Of a stretch of DNA of 64,000 bases, positions 27,432-36,753 are shown piece after piece (within the stretch, counting starts at the first letter, position 1; each line of letters starts with the position of its first letter). The DNA comes from JAJFHI01 sp050633705 (GTDB taxonomy: Bacteria > Pseudomonadota > Alphaproteobacteria > Rhizobiales > Hyphomicrobiaceae). The stretch lies in assembly GCA_050633705.1 (NCBI GenBank), contig JBOEGZ010000005.1:1-64000 (forward strand). Reading direction: 5' to 3'. The position numbers and the translations under genes are program-made. The notes under the pieces are model-generated. The model did no database searches, had not been told where the DNA came from, and saw nothing but the letters and a program-made list of their open reading frames with translations.

Positions 27432-27991
27432 GCCCCCGCCGTTTTCTTCGAAGTCTCAGTCGAAGTCTCGGCCACAACATCGCCGCCGTCGGCCAGATCT
27501 TTTTCCTCAACCTCACGACCAACTTCAACGCTTTCAACTTCAGCGCTTTTTGGTCGAACGTTATCACCAGCACCGAGTTTTGCTTCAGAGTCCAGTTGAG
27601 CCGTTTCGGTGACTTTAGAATTGTGATTGTCTGACAACTCGTCAAGTTCGCCAACGCTCAAAGGCTTTGCGATCTCCGTTTTGGTTGCCTCCCCGGCAAC
27701 GTCACTCATCGTCTTTTGCATATCTGAAAATTCAGACTTCACGCTCTCGGTTGTGTCGCGAACGCTTGATTCAAAATCGCTTTTGATATTTTCGACGTCT
27801 TGGCGAAGCTGATCAAACTCAGATTCGCGCATTGCCTCATCGAAATGTCCACGAAATTCCGCAGCCTGGCGCTTCAATATGCCAACATACCTGCCAATCG
27901 TTCGTAAAACGATATGCAGATCCTTTGGCCCCACAACAATGAGGGTCGCAACGGCGATAATGAGTAACTCGCTCCAGCCAATATCGAACAT
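27428..27991 (-). CDS. tatB: Twin-arginine translocase subunit TatB
   Basis: A 187-residue single-pass Tat subunit that binds substrates with TatC. The N-terminal helix MFDIGWSELLIIAVATLIVV carries the TatB-specific Glu8; VGPKDL marks the hinge, and an amphipathic helix follows. The remaining 130 residues are a polar, acidic, probably disordered tail, long for the family. It lies between tatA (270-base gap) and tatC (4-base overlap). Confidence 0.95.
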   Translation of the reverse strand: MFDIGWSELLIIAVATLIVVGPKDLHIVLRTIGRYVGILKRQAAEFRGHFDEAMRESEFDQLRQDVENIKSDFESSVRDTTESVKSEFSDMQKTMSDVAGEATKTEIAKPLSVGELDELSDNHNSKVTETAQLDSEAKLGAGDNVRPKSAEVESVEVGREVEEKDLADGGDVVAETSTETSKKTAGA

Positions 27992-28261
27992 GCTGCCTTA
28001 GAATTCCCTTTGAGCGATCTCGACGTGCCTAATCTGAAGGCTTGTCGTCAGTTGTTGTTCGTATCGTCATTTTCGAAAGAAACCGAGGCCGACACAATCC
28101 TGAAACGACAAGTGTCAGCGAATGGCAAAACCAACGACAACATCAAAACACGTCAGTTCGTTTCAACTACCTTGCATCGCCCGCACCACGCGCAAAGCGC
28201 CGTCACGGTATCCTCCGCCACGGCGCTGAAATTTTGCATGTGACGATCGTTAGCCAGCGCC

Positions 28262-28483
28262 TTAGCGCTCAGCTGCCGATTTTTCCGCAGACGTTGCCGT
28301 ATGGTCAATTGTCTTGCCGTCTTCGGACTTGGCGACGACTTCATCGTCGTCAGCCATACCTTTTTTAAAGCTTTTGATCCCCTTGGCGACGTCACCCATC
28401 ACCTCCGAAATCTTGCCGCGGCCGAACAGAAGCACAACGATCAAAAGAAGAATGATCCAGTGCCAGATGCTGCCAGCTCCCAT
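28262..28483 (-). CDS. tatA: Twin-arginine translocase subunit TatA
   Basis: Forms the size-variable Tat pore. The 73-residue protein has the membrane helix WHWIILLLIVVLLF followed by the FGRGKISEVMGDVAKGIKSF hinge and amphipathic helix, and a polar tail. Gene order tatA-tatB-tatC is on one strand. The 270-base gap before tatB is larger than usual and may hold a separate tatB promoter or processing site; no small gene is convincing in it. Confidence 0.96.
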   Translation of the reverse strand: MGAGSIWHWIILLLIVVLLFGRGKISEVMGDVAKGIKSFKKGMADDDEVVAKSEDGKTIDHTATSAEKSAAER

Positions 28484-28575
28484 AATATCTTAACTCCTTG
28501 ATAGGGCACGGTTCTGCCCAATTCTCAACCAGCGATGATTATCGCAGAAAGCATAGAGTCCGGCAAGCCGCCATC

Positions 28576-29814
28576 CTACGCGCCAAACGAACGAGCGACA
28601 CCCGTATTCAACGGCTCAGGAGCCCCCGTTTCACCTTTTTCACCACTAAAGGCCGGAAAAACCAGAACCCGCTTGGGGTCAATTCGAACCACCACATCGA
28701 TCCCGGGAGCCCAGCGTTCATGGTCAATAGCACGAACACGGATCGGCGCCTCAAAACCCTGTACCGCAATCTCTAACAAGCCAATATCGCCCAAAAACTT
28801 GCGATGCAGAATACGGCCTGGCAGACCCGGAACAATCTCTGGCTCATGACCTGCGATTGCCGCCTGACCTGGGGCTTCGATACCAATTCCCTGTTCGCGA
28901 ATACACACAATTGCGTGGTTACCATCGGCGATCCCTGGGGCGGACAAAGGCCCAATCGGACTATCAGCAACACCTGATTGGACGAGGCAGCTTACCTCGT
29001 TAATTTCAGAAAACAGCCGTGCGATGAACAGTTCATTTGGATGGTGGTAAAGATCCTCTGCGGCACCAATTTGAACCAAACGCCCAGCCCACATAACGGC
29101 AATTCGATCTCCAAGGCGCAAGGCTTCTTCTGGGTTGTGCGTGACAATAATACTGGTCGCGCGTGTTTCGCGCAGGAGGCCAAGTGTTTCCTCTTGCATG
29201 CTATCGCGCAACTGCACATCAAGACCGGAGAACGGTTCATCCATCAACACCACAGCCGGACGGGGTACGATGGCACGCGCCAGGGCAACGCGTTGTTGCT
29301 GACCGCCAGACAAAATATGAGGATATTGCTCAGCATATTTGTCCAGCCCGACACGCGCCAGGACAGACATCGCCTCCCGCCTGGCCTCTTCAACCGGCAA
29401 AGCCTTCAAGCCAAACGCCACGTTATCGATGATCGTCAAATGCGGAAACAACGCGAAGTCTTGAAACATCAGACCAACGCCACGCTTTTCCGGCGGCACG
29501 AATTGGTTGGGCCCCGCCATCTCAACGCCGTTTATCAACATCCGCCCGGCTGTTGGCTTTTCAATGCCGGAAGCAACGCGCAGCAATGTCGTCTTACCAC
29601 AACCCGATGGTCCAAGAAGGCAAATGACTTCGCCAGGCGCCACATCCAGCTCAAAATCGCAAAGCGCTTCATGATCTTCATAGGATTTGCAAACGCCTTC
29701 AAACGTCACCCGGGCTGCAAATGTCGCCGCAGCCCGTGCGCGAGGGATCGGCCCGTTCCCAAGTTCGGCGGAAAGGCGTTTACTTTGACCGGAAAAAAAA
29801 CGGCTGAGATCCAA
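28576..29814 (-). CDS. ABC transporter ATP-binding protein, iron(III)/polyamine type
   Basis: A 412-residue ATPase subunit for an importer of the FbpC/PotA class. Walker A GPSGCGKTT is at 68-76, the Q-loop in MFQDF, the signature LSGGQQQR at 168-175, Walker B VVLMDEP at 188-194 and the switch His in IVTHNPEE. A C-terminal TOBE-like regulatory region extends from about 280. The start is TTG (MDLSRFF), preceded by AAAGGGTGAG. No permease or binding-protein gene is adjacent; it lies alone between scpB and tatA, genes that are often neighbours in relatives. Substrate cannot be told from sequence. Confidence 0.9.
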   Translation of the reverse strand: MDLSRFFSGQSKRLSAELGNGPIPRARAAATFAARVTFEGVCKSYEDHEALCDFELDVAPGEVICLLGPSGCGKTTLLRVASGIEKPTAGRMLINGVEMAGPNQFVPPEKRGVGLMFQDFALFPHLTIIDNVAFGLKALPVEEARREAMSVLARVGLDKYAEQYPHILSGGQQQRVALARAIVPRPAVVLMDEPFSGLDVQLRDSMQEETLGLLRETRATSIIVTHNPEEALRLGDRIAVMWAGRLVQIGAAEDLYHHPNELFIARLFSEINEVSCLVQSGVADSPIGPLSAPGIADGNHAIVCIREQGIGIEAPGQAAIAGHEPEIVPGLPGRILHRKFLGDIGLLEIAVQGFEAPIRVRAIDHERWAPGIDVVVRIDPKRVLVFPAFSGEKGETGAPEPLNTGVARSFGA

Positions 29815-29854
29815 AACTCACCCTTTACACACTGCGTCTTGCCCCGTTGCGGAA

Positions 29855-29880
29855 CGATCTCAGTTTATTGCGCGAGATCG
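29855..29880. promoter_or_regulatory. Short inverted repeat before the ABC ATPase gene
   Basis: CGATCTC (29855-29861) and GAGATCG (29874-29880) are a perfect 7-bp inverted repeat with a 12-base spacer, about 40 bases upstream of the ABC ATPase start and past the scpB stop on the same strand. It could be an operator or a weak terminator; no T tract follows it. Confidence 0.35.
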
Positions 29881-29943
29881 GGCTTAGGAGCAAGTGAACT
29901 CAACTAAAATTGTCAACAAACCTATCAGGTTGCTAATGCATTC

Positions 29944-30840
29944 TTATTCGGTTGACCGGCTTGGTTTCTCCTCGTCTTCATCGGAGCCATTGCCGGCAGC
30001 ATCCTCACCATCGCCGAATTCGTTGCCATCATCTTCCGTCAACGAAAATTCGCCTTGTTTGGTGTCTTCGTCGTCCTCCTCAAGCGGCAATTCATCTGGC
30101 ATCAATGCGGCAACGTCGGTCGGCGCTGGCACAGAAAATCCTGGCGGCAATTGCCCATCAAGAAGTCCGGCACCGCGCAATTCACTCAACCCCGGCAGAT
30201 CGCCCACCTGGTCAAGGCCGAAGTGGTCCAGAAAATCTCTCGTAGTCCCATACGTTACCGGACGGCCCGGCGCCCGGCGGCGACCTCTGGGACGTATCCA
30301 ACCCGTCTCCAACAGCACATCGATGGTCCCCTTCGAGGTCGACACGCCGCGAATTTCCTCAATTTCTGCCCGTGTGACAGGCTGGTGGTAAGCAATGATC
30401 GCCATCGTTTCCAACGCCGCCTTCGACAATCGGCGTTCGGCTTTTGCGTATCGTTCTAAAAGGTAGGCCAAATCCGGGGCTGTCCGGAATGCCCATCGAC
30501 CGGAAACCCGCGTGAGATGTATCCCGCGTCCAGCATAAAATCCCTTGAGTTCATCCAACAGCGCTGCAATGTCGTCGTCCTCCGACAAATGCTGGGCAAG
30601 ATAAGCCTCATCCAGTGGCTCTGCGGCGGCAAACAAAAGCGCCTCCAAGATCCGCAGCTTTTCTCCACGATCAGCCGATGGTAGCGATGAGACATTTGTT
30701 GCCGTGTCATTTGTGACATCTTCGCCAACAGCCTCATCTTCAACGCTTGAAGATGGTGACACTTGGTTATCAACAACACTGAATTTTGCTGGTCCCATTA
30801 CAGACTTTCGATCTCCTGGATCACTCTTCGACATTGGCAT
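29944..30840 (-). CDS. scpB: Segregation and condensation protein B
   Basis: The kleisin-interacting subunit of the SMC-ScpAB chromosome condensin. The 298-residue protein has two winged-helix domains from about 60 to 225 (LRILEALLFAAAEPLDE, then SKAALETMAIIAYHQPVTRAE and the RGRRRAPGRPVTYGTT wing). The 60-residue N-terminal leader and the very acidic C-terminal tail (Glu/Asp-rich, about 250-298) are beyond the usual core. It starts five bases after the scpA stop, so the two are one operon. Confidence 0.95.
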   Translation of the reverse strand: MPMSKSDPGDRKSVMGPAKFSVVDNQVSPSSSVEDEAVGEDVTNDTATNVSSLPSADRGEKLRILEALLFAAAEPLDEAYLAQHLSEDDDIAALLDELKGFYAGRGIHLTRVSGRWAFRTAPDLAYLLERYAKAERRLSKAALETMAIIAYHQPVTRAEIEEIRGVSTSKGTIDVLLETGWIRPRGRRRAPGRPVTYGTTRDFLDHFGLDQVGDLPGLSELRGAGLLDGQLPPGFSVPAPTDVAALMPDELPLEEDDEDTKQGEFSLTEDDGNEFGDGEDAAGNGSDEDEEKPSRSTE

Positions 30841-30845
30841 ACGAC

Positions 30846-31754
30846 CTACTGTGTATTTTGTGTGCGATCATCGTCGCGCTTGCGGTGGCGCAAATAAATT
30901 GGCCCAAAGGGTTCATCTTGTTGAATTTCCAAAAAGCCATCTCTCGCCATTTCAAGTGTTGCTCCAAACGAACTGGCCGCAGCAGTGCGCAATTCATCAC
31001 GCGTTGGAACATAGTGCTGCAAGAACAAGTCAAGCTGCACCCAATCAGAAACATCCCGCCCGATCATGTGTTCCAGACGGTCACGCGCTTCTTTGATCGA
31101 CCATACAGTCCGCTTTTTTACAACATGGGTGATAACAACTGTGCGTTGACGCTGATCAGCATAGGCTTTCAATAGGTCGTAATACTTAGCTGTAAAATGC
31201 GTCTCACGAATGGTTTTAAAGCCTTCCGGCTGTCCACGCTGGAACACATCACGCCCCAACCTCGGACGCGTCATAAGTTGTGCCGCAGCATTGCGCATTG
31301 CGTCCAAGCGCTGCAAACGAAATGCAAGACGAGCTGCCAACATCTCGGCTGTCTCATCTTCCAGTTCATCGGCTTCACGAGGCAGCAACAGACGAGACTT
31401 CAAAAACGCCAACCAAGCCGCCATTACGAGATAATCGGCGGCAACTTCCAGCCGCATCTGTTTGAGGCCAGAAATAAATTCAAGATACTGCTCGACGAGC
31501 TTTAAGATTGAGATCTGCGCGATATCGACTTTCTGCGTTCGCGCCATCGCTAACAGCAAGTCCATCGGTCCTTCAAAGCCCTCAACGTCGACAATCAAGG
31601 CTGAGCCATCGCCCGCTGGCGCGGGGGATGGGTCTTGGTCCCAAGCTGTTGCATCAGGCTGGTTTGGAGAGGCCGGGTCAGACGCAGGCGCGCGCGCGCC
31701 GCCTATTGGTGCTGGCAGTTCTGATTGATTCTGTTTGGCGTCATCGCCGGTCAT
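30846..31754 (-). CDS. scpA: Segregation and condensation protein A
   Basis: The kleisin subunit bridging the Smc head domains. The 302-residue protein carries the ScpA core from about 50: VDVEGFEGPMDLLLAMARTQ-type start, VDIAQISILKLVEQYLEFI, and the C-terminal winged helix VTRDELRTAAASSFGATLEMAR-like region near 255-280. The first 45 residues are a polar, Pro-rich leader. The gene lies 69 bases downstream of nagZ on the same strand. Confidence 0.95.
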   Translation of the reverse strand: MTGDDAKQNQSELPAPIGGARAPASDPASPNQPDATAWDQDPSPAPAGDGSALIVDVEGFEGPMDLLLAMARTQKVDIAQISILKLVEQYLEFISGLKQMRLEVAADYLVMAAWLAFLKSRLLLPREADELEDETAEMLAARLAFRLQRLDAMRNAAAQLMTRPRLGRDVFQRGQPEGFKTIRETHFTAKYYDLLKAYADQRQRTVVITHVVKKRTVWSIKEARDRLEHMIGRDVSDWVQLDLFLQHYVPTRDELRTAAASSFGATLEMARDGFLEIQQDEPFGPIYLRHRKRDDDRTQNTQ

Positions 31755-31823
31755 AACAAGACCTCTCAGTCAAAATTTACCGCTGAGATTACACCGATTC
31801 AGGCCGTGGTGCCCAAAACTGTC

Positions 31824-32831
31824 CTAAGCCCCCAAAACAAGGGTTAACGCGTCTATCGCTTCACCCTCATCAAATGCATTTATTGTGTTGGTATGCGCCA
31901 CAGCCGCTTCAAACCGCGCCAACGGCCTCGCCGCTAATGCTGGTACACTTGATGCCACATCAACCATTTCGTCGATGATGCCATTGCAGTGAAGCACCAC
32001 ATCTGAACCCGCGCCAATAACCGCCGCAGCCCGAGACTTGATCGGTCCTGAAAGCGCTTTCATGGAGAGATCATCACTCATCAGCAAACCGTCAAAGCCG
32101 ATTTCATCGCGCATCACGTTTTTTGTCACCACCTTTGACACACTGGCAGGCGCCGCTGCATCAAGACTTGAAAACACGACATGAGCGGTCATTGCGGCAG
32201 GCATATCACTGAGCGCTCTAAAAGGAGCAAAGTCGGTTCGACTTAAGATGTCATGCGGCGCATCGACAATTGGAAGATCCAAATGACTATCGGCTGTCGC
32301 ACGACCATGACCTGGAATGTGTTTGATAACGGGAACAACACCACCAGCCATAAACCCTTCGCAAACGGCACGCGCCAGCACTTCGATTTGGGCAGTATCG
32401 GTTCCAAATGCTCGGTCGCCAATAATCTCGTGGGCACCAGAAACGGGCAGATCTAGCACCGGGGCACAATTGCAATTAATCCCTAGCGCCCTCAGGTCTT
32501 CCGCCATTAATCTTGCGACCTGACCTGCCGCCAAAACCCCAACCTCCGGATCGCTTGCATAAACGCGCCCATAGGCAGCAGCTGCCGGCAGGCTGCGCCC
32601 AAGTGGCGGGCGCAGGCGTTGAACACGCCCCCCTTCCTGGTCGATCAGAACGAGAAAGTCGTCAGAGCCAACAGCCGTTTTAACATCGTCGACAAGTGCG
32701 CGGATCTGATCGTGAGACTCGCAATTTCGCGAAAACAAAATTAAGCCCGCAGGACGAGCGTCAGCGTAGAAATCGCGTTCACTTTGACGAAGCGAGGTGC
32801 CGGACACGCCAGCAATTAAACTGCTGCGCAT
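31824..32831 (-). CDS. nagZ: Beta-N-acetylhexosaminidase NagZ
   Basis: A cytoplasmic family 3 glycosidase that removes GlcNAc from 1,6-anhydromuropeptides in peptidoglycan recycling. The 335-residue length is typical of NagZ. The signature KHIPGHG at 170-176 is followed by the Asp181-Ser-His183 dyad, and the nucleophile region LLMSDDLSMKAL lies at 249-260. There is no signal peptide, which fits a cytoplasmic role. It sits between the SPOR protein and scpA on the same strand, a familiar Hyphomicrobiales order. Confidence 0.95.
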   Translation of the reverse strand: MRSSLIAGVSGTSLRQSERDFYADARPAGLILFSRNCESHDQIRALVDDVKTAVGSDDFLVLIDQEGGRVQRLRPPLGRSLPAAAAYGRVYASDPEVGVLAAGQVARLMAEDLRALGINCNCAPVLDLPVSGAHEIIGDRAFGTDTAQIEVLARAVCEGFMAGGVVPVIKHIPGHGRATADSHLDLPIVDAPHDILSRTDFAPFRALSDMPAAMTAHVVFSSLDAAAPASVSKVVTKNVMRDEIGFDGLLMSDDLSMKALSGPIKSRAAAVIGAGSDVVLHCNGIIDEMVDVASSVPALAARPLARFEAAVAHTNTINAFDEGEAIDALTLVLGA

Positions 32832-32880
32832 CTCAGGTCAGCCCATGGTTTGTTTGAGTTTGAAATGTCGCCGCACGAAG

Positions 32881-34851
32881 TTAGTAAGCCGTTACCCAAC
32901 ACCCTGAGTAACCCGCCGCCTTTAGACTAGAGCACAAGCGGCTGGCTGACGTGCGTGAACCCGGCGGCCCAACAAGCAAGCGGTGATAGGTCCCTTTGGC
33001 GCCTAAATTCGCTTCAACGACATCAGGGGTTTTACCACTCAAAACCGTGCCGTACTTCTGCTGAATATTCGCGTATTGGGTCAACGCTTTCACACGGCTG
33101 GTGCTCGATACCGGCACAGAAGCCAAAACAACCACATACCCGTTGCGGGTTGCACCACCGCTACTTGTGGCCGGCTTTGGTGCAGGTTTGCGAGCGGCGA
33201 CTTTGGTTCCCGCACTCGGCGCAACGCTGCTTCCACCCAATTGGGCAGGCTTTGGTGTTGCTTTCTTCGACGGTGCAACCGTCGTTGGTCGCGTTTCAGC
33301 AATGATAATTGGCTTTGCCGCAGACGACGTCGCTTTGGAAGCTTGCTTTTTAACAGCGGCGCTATCAGCAGCCGGGGGACGACCGGCAAAAGCGTCGACA
33401 ACCGAAATACCAGGAGCTGAGATCTCTGCAGCGCCAGTGTCGGTATCATCGGCTGCCGCTTGTGCGGGCCCCGTAGCCCCGGCCGCTGTCGCGCCAGCCG
33501 CGGCGCCACCGCGAATGACACCGTCGCGACCGATGCTCAAAGTCGAGACTTTACGGGTGCCGCTGGAAGATGTCGTCGACGACCCAGTTTTGTCGCCCAG
33601 GCGGCCGAGAACCTTGGAGTCGCTATGAGCAAATTTCTTACCACCCGGGTCGCTCGGCTTAACTTTCGCAGGTGCCGAATTGCTGCGCACCACCTTGGCG
33701 GTTTGGCTCGCAGGTCCACTGCCCAGAATAGATTTGTAACCGTAGGCTAATCCGCCTCCGACTGCGATCGCACCAACCAACGCCCCGACAACAACCAACG
33801 AACGTCGTCCACGTGGTGGCTCGTCGTACATCTCATCATCATAGTCCTCGCCGTACTGCCCATCGAGCTCATGCGATTGCGAAACAGATTCGAGACCGCC
33901 GTGATCCGGCGCCATTTCAGGCGGTTGATACCCATACGGGTCGAGTGCTGGATCAGCGTAAGTATTGGAATTTTGCTGTTGGTAGCCAGCCGAAGGATCA
34001 TACGATGGGGATTGAAAAGCGTCGGCCGTCTGTTGCGCCTGCGACTGTTGCTCATTCGACTGAAGGAAATCTTGTCCCTGATATCCTCCTTGTGCAGGCT
34101 GATGCGTATCCAAGCCTGGTTGTGGCTGCTGTGGTTGGGCAAGCGGATCAACCCAGGCATGAGGGTCTGCAGCGCCTGCCGCCGCAGGAGCGGCATACGC
34201 CCCGACATCAAATCCATGCTGCGCAGAGCCGTGGCCAAACGACGCCGGTTGCGCCGCACCAGGTTCTTGCATCGCGTTCGTTGCTGGAGGAGCTACTTGT
34301 GTGTAATCGCTTTGGTATGGCGCCGCTTGAGCGTGTGGCGTAGGCGGCTGCTCAACAGGCTGTTGAGGTGGTTGATAGGTATCAAACTGCGGGGCTTGCC
34401 CGCTTTGTATGGGCGCTTGTAATCCAACCGCAGGATCAAACGGCGCTGGCGCGCTATAGGGTTCGGGTGCGGGAGAGGCTTGTTGGTCTTGTTCGGGGTA
34501 ATGGTACCCGCTTGGGCGGCCGTAAATGTCCGTCGGAGCGGCGGCTGATGACCCAGCCTGCGGCGGTTGTTGAGGCGACGCATAAGCAGCGGGAGCTTCT
34601 GGTACATGGGCTTGGTGGTGTTGTGGATGCGGCGGCGTGTTTGCGACACCTGCATAAGCTTGCGGGGCGTTATGTCCGGTTGGCGGAGCGGCCTGTTCCG
34701 GAGTGTGGGGGTGAACTTGTTCTGGCGGCCACTGCACCTGTTGCAGCGGTGGCGCATCGAGAGAATTGACCGCGTGAGGCTGTTGCCCATTTTGCGGTTG
34801 GCCGTTTTGCGGTTGGCCTGGCACTCGCCTTCGCTCGTCTGAAGCTGTCAT
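32881..34851 (-). CDS. SPOR-domain membrane protein with Pro/Gln-rich cytoplasmic region
   Basis: A 656-residue bitopic protein. Residues 1-345 are very rich in Pro, Gln and Ala and probably disordered in the cytoplasm, with a 15-base tandem repeat at the DNA level encoding GQPQN units near the N-terminus. An acidic patch and basic PPRGRR precede the membrane helix at about 351-372. A periplasmic linker leads to a C-terminal SPOR domain (about 585-656, NGYVVVLASVP to GYSGCWVTAY), which binds denuded glycan at division septa. The ATG at 34851 has GAGGGACG upstream; the frame extends to a TTG ten codons earlier. It is followed closely by nagZ. Confidence 0.88.
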   Translation of the reverse strand: MTASDERRRVPGQPQNGQPQNGQQPHAVNSLDAPPLQQVQWPPEQVHPHTPEQAAPPTGHNAPQAYAGVANTPPHPQHHQAHVPEAPAAYASPQQPPQAGSSAAAPTDIYGRPSGYHYPEQDQQASPAPEPYSAPAPFDPAVGLQAPIQSGQAPQFDTYQPPQQPVEQPPTPHAQAAPYQSDYTQVAPPATNAMQEPGAAQPASFGHGSAQHGFDVGAYAAPAAAGAADPHAWVDPLAQPQQPQPGLDTHQPAQGGYQGQDFLQSNEQQSQAQQTADAFQSPSYDPSAGYQQQNSNTYADPALDPYGYQPPEMAPDHGGLESVSQSHELDGQYGEDYDDEMYDEPPRGRRSLVVVGALVGAIAVGGGLAYGYKSILGSGPASQTAKVVRSNSAPAKVKPSDPGGKKFAHSDSKVLGRLGDKTGSSTTSSSGTRKVSTLSIGRDGVIRGGAAAGATAAGATGPAQAAADDTDTGAAEISAPGISVVDAFAGRPPAADSAAVKKQASKATSSAAKPIIIAETRPTTVAPSKKATPKPAQLGGSSVAPSAGTKVAARKPAPKPATSSGGATRNGYVVVLASVPVSSTSRVKALTQYANIQQKYGTVLSGKTPDVVEANLGAKGTYHRLLVGPPGSRTSASRLCSSLKAAGYSGCWVTAY

Positions 34852-34923
34852 TTTTAAACGTCCCTCATGCCCAATCCGCAATGGCCCCTAACGCAAGAAT
34901 AAACGTAATCAACGAATCGAAGC

Positions 34924-36684
34924 TTAGCGCATCACCTCCGGCGCCTCGACGCCCAAGACACCTAATCCAGAAGATATCACCTGTTGCGTTGCGGCAATCA
35001 AGGCCAGCCGCGCTGCAGTTGTTTGCTGATCATCTTGTTGGATAAAGCGTAAATGTGGCGAATCATTGCCTCTCGCCCACTGCTGGTGAAGGGCTGAAGC
35101 AAGCTCGTAGAGATAAAATGCGACGCGATGGGGCTCATGCGCACGGGCAGCCCCTGTTATCAATTTTCCAAAGCCTGCCAATCGCTTAATGAGGTCCAAC
35201 TCGCCAGGGTCCTGCAACAGCGACAGATCTGGCGAAGCAATCGCTGTCTCGCGATCTGCCAGATCTGGGAAGGTCTCTCCAACATTGCGGAAAACGGAAG
35301 CAACACGTGCATGCGCATACTGAACATAAAAAACCGGATTGTCCTTGGACTGCTCAGTCACCTTGGCGAAATCAAAGTCCAATGATGCATCATTTTTGCG
35401 ATACAGCATCATAAAACGCACGGGATCACGCCCGACCTCATCCACGACGTCGCGCAGCGTGATGAAATTGCCGGAACGCTTGCCCATCCGGACAACCTCA
35501 CCAGCCCGCAACAAGCGCACCAGCTGGCAAACCTTGATGTCAAAGACAATATTGCGGTCGCTGAGTGCGGCGACCGCCGCTTTCATGCGTGGGATATAGC
35601 CAACATGATCGGCGCCAAAAACATTGATCAATTGGTCGAAGCCGCGCTGCAACTTGTTGTAGTGATAAGCAATATCGCCGGCAAAGTAGGTGTAGCTACC
35701 GTCCGATTTGACCAGCGCACGGTCTGCATCATCGCCAAAGTCGGTTGAACGAAACAGCGTTTGGGTGCGGCTTTCCCATTCCCCGTCATCATGGCCTTTA
35801 GGTTTTTCCAAAACGCCTTCGTACATCAAGCCCTTTTCGCGCAGTTTTGTGATGGCAGCATCGATTTGGTTTTTTTCACTCTCCAACAACGAGCGCTCGG
35901 AGAAAAAGACATCGTGGTGGATGTTCAAGGCGGCCAAATCTTGCTTGATCAGCACCATCATATGGTCCATTGCCGCATCGGCGACAACTGGCATCCAGTC
36001 GGCTTCATCCAACGCCAACAACGCTTCACCATGCGTCTTTGCCAACGCTTGCCCGACAGGTTTCAAATAGTCGCCTGGGTAAAGCCCCTCTGGTATCTCA
36101 CCAATCGCCTCACCAAGAGCTTCGCGATACCTTAGAAGAGCCGAACGCCCCAACACATCGATCTGCCCGCCCGCATCATTGATGTAATACTCGCGCGTGA
36201 CGTCATAGCCTGCAAATGCCAATAGGTTTGCCAACGCATCACCAAACACAGCACCGCGACAATGACCAACATGCATTGGCCCTGTCGGGTTGGCGGACAC
36301 ATATTCCAAATTCACAGTCTGCCCAGCGCCGACATCCAAACGACCAAATTTTTCACCACAGGCAAGAATAGTTCGCACCTGGTCGTGCCAGATGCCGATG
36401 TCGAACGTGAGATTAAGGAAACCCGGCCCCGCGACCTCAACCTTTGCAACACCCTCAAACGCCTCCAGTCGTGTGGCCAACGCCTGAGCAATATCGCGTG
36501 GCTTCATTTTTGCGCGCTTAGATAACACCAGCGCAGCATTCGACGCGATATCGCCATGCGTGGGGTCACGTGGCGCTTCTGCTTCAACGCCCTCAAGCGA
36601 TAAATCCGCAGGTAGAGCACCTTCGGACTTCATGGCTTCAAGAGCTGTTTTCAAAAGGTCTTCGACGTGCGCGAAGACGTCCAT
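34924..36684 (-). CDS. argS: Arginyl-tRNA synthetase
   Basis: Charges tRNA-Arg; class I synthetase of 586 residues. The ATP-binding HIGH motif is HVGH in ANPTGPMHVGHCRGAVFGD (about 132-150), and the degenerate KMSKS equivalent is MGKRSGNFITL. The N-terminal tRNA D-arm domain ends in VEVAGPGFLNLTF, and the anticodon-binding domain runs from about 460 to the end. It lies 72 bases upstream of the SPOR gene and just downstream of dgt on the same strand. Confidence 0.97.
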   Translation of the reverse strand: MDVFAHVEDLLKTALEAMKSEGALPADLSLEGVEAEAPRDPTHGDIASNAALVLSKRAKMKPRDIAQALATRLEAFEGVAKVEVAGPGFLNLTFDIGIWHDQVRTILACGEKFGRLDVGAGQTVNLEYVSANPTGPMHVGHCRGAVFGDALANLLAFAGYDVTREYYINDAGGQIDVLGRSALLRYREALGEAIGEIPEGLYPGDYLKPVGQALAKTHGEALLALDEADWMPVVADAAMDHMMVLIKQDLAALNIHHDVFFSERSLLESEKNQIDAAITKLREKGLMYEGVLEKPKGHDDGEWESRTQTLFRSTDFGDDADRALVKSDGSYTYFAGDIAYHYNKLQRGFDQLINVFGADHVGYIPRMKAAVAALSDRNIVFDIKVCQLVRLLRAGEVVRMGKRSGNFITLRDVVDEVGRDPVRFMMLYRKNDASLDFDFAKVTEQSKDNPVFYVQYAHARVASVFRNVGETFPDLADRETAIASPDLSLLQDPGELDLIKRLAGFGKLITGAARAHEPHRVAFYLYELASALHQQWARGNDSPHLRFIQQDDQQTTAARLALIAATQQVISSGLGVLGVEAPEVMR

Positions 36685-36753
36685 GGCGGGCCTCTAGTAT
36701 TTGTTGAAAATGGATGATCGCAGACTTGCCAAAACAGCAAGATCTCAGCTCGG

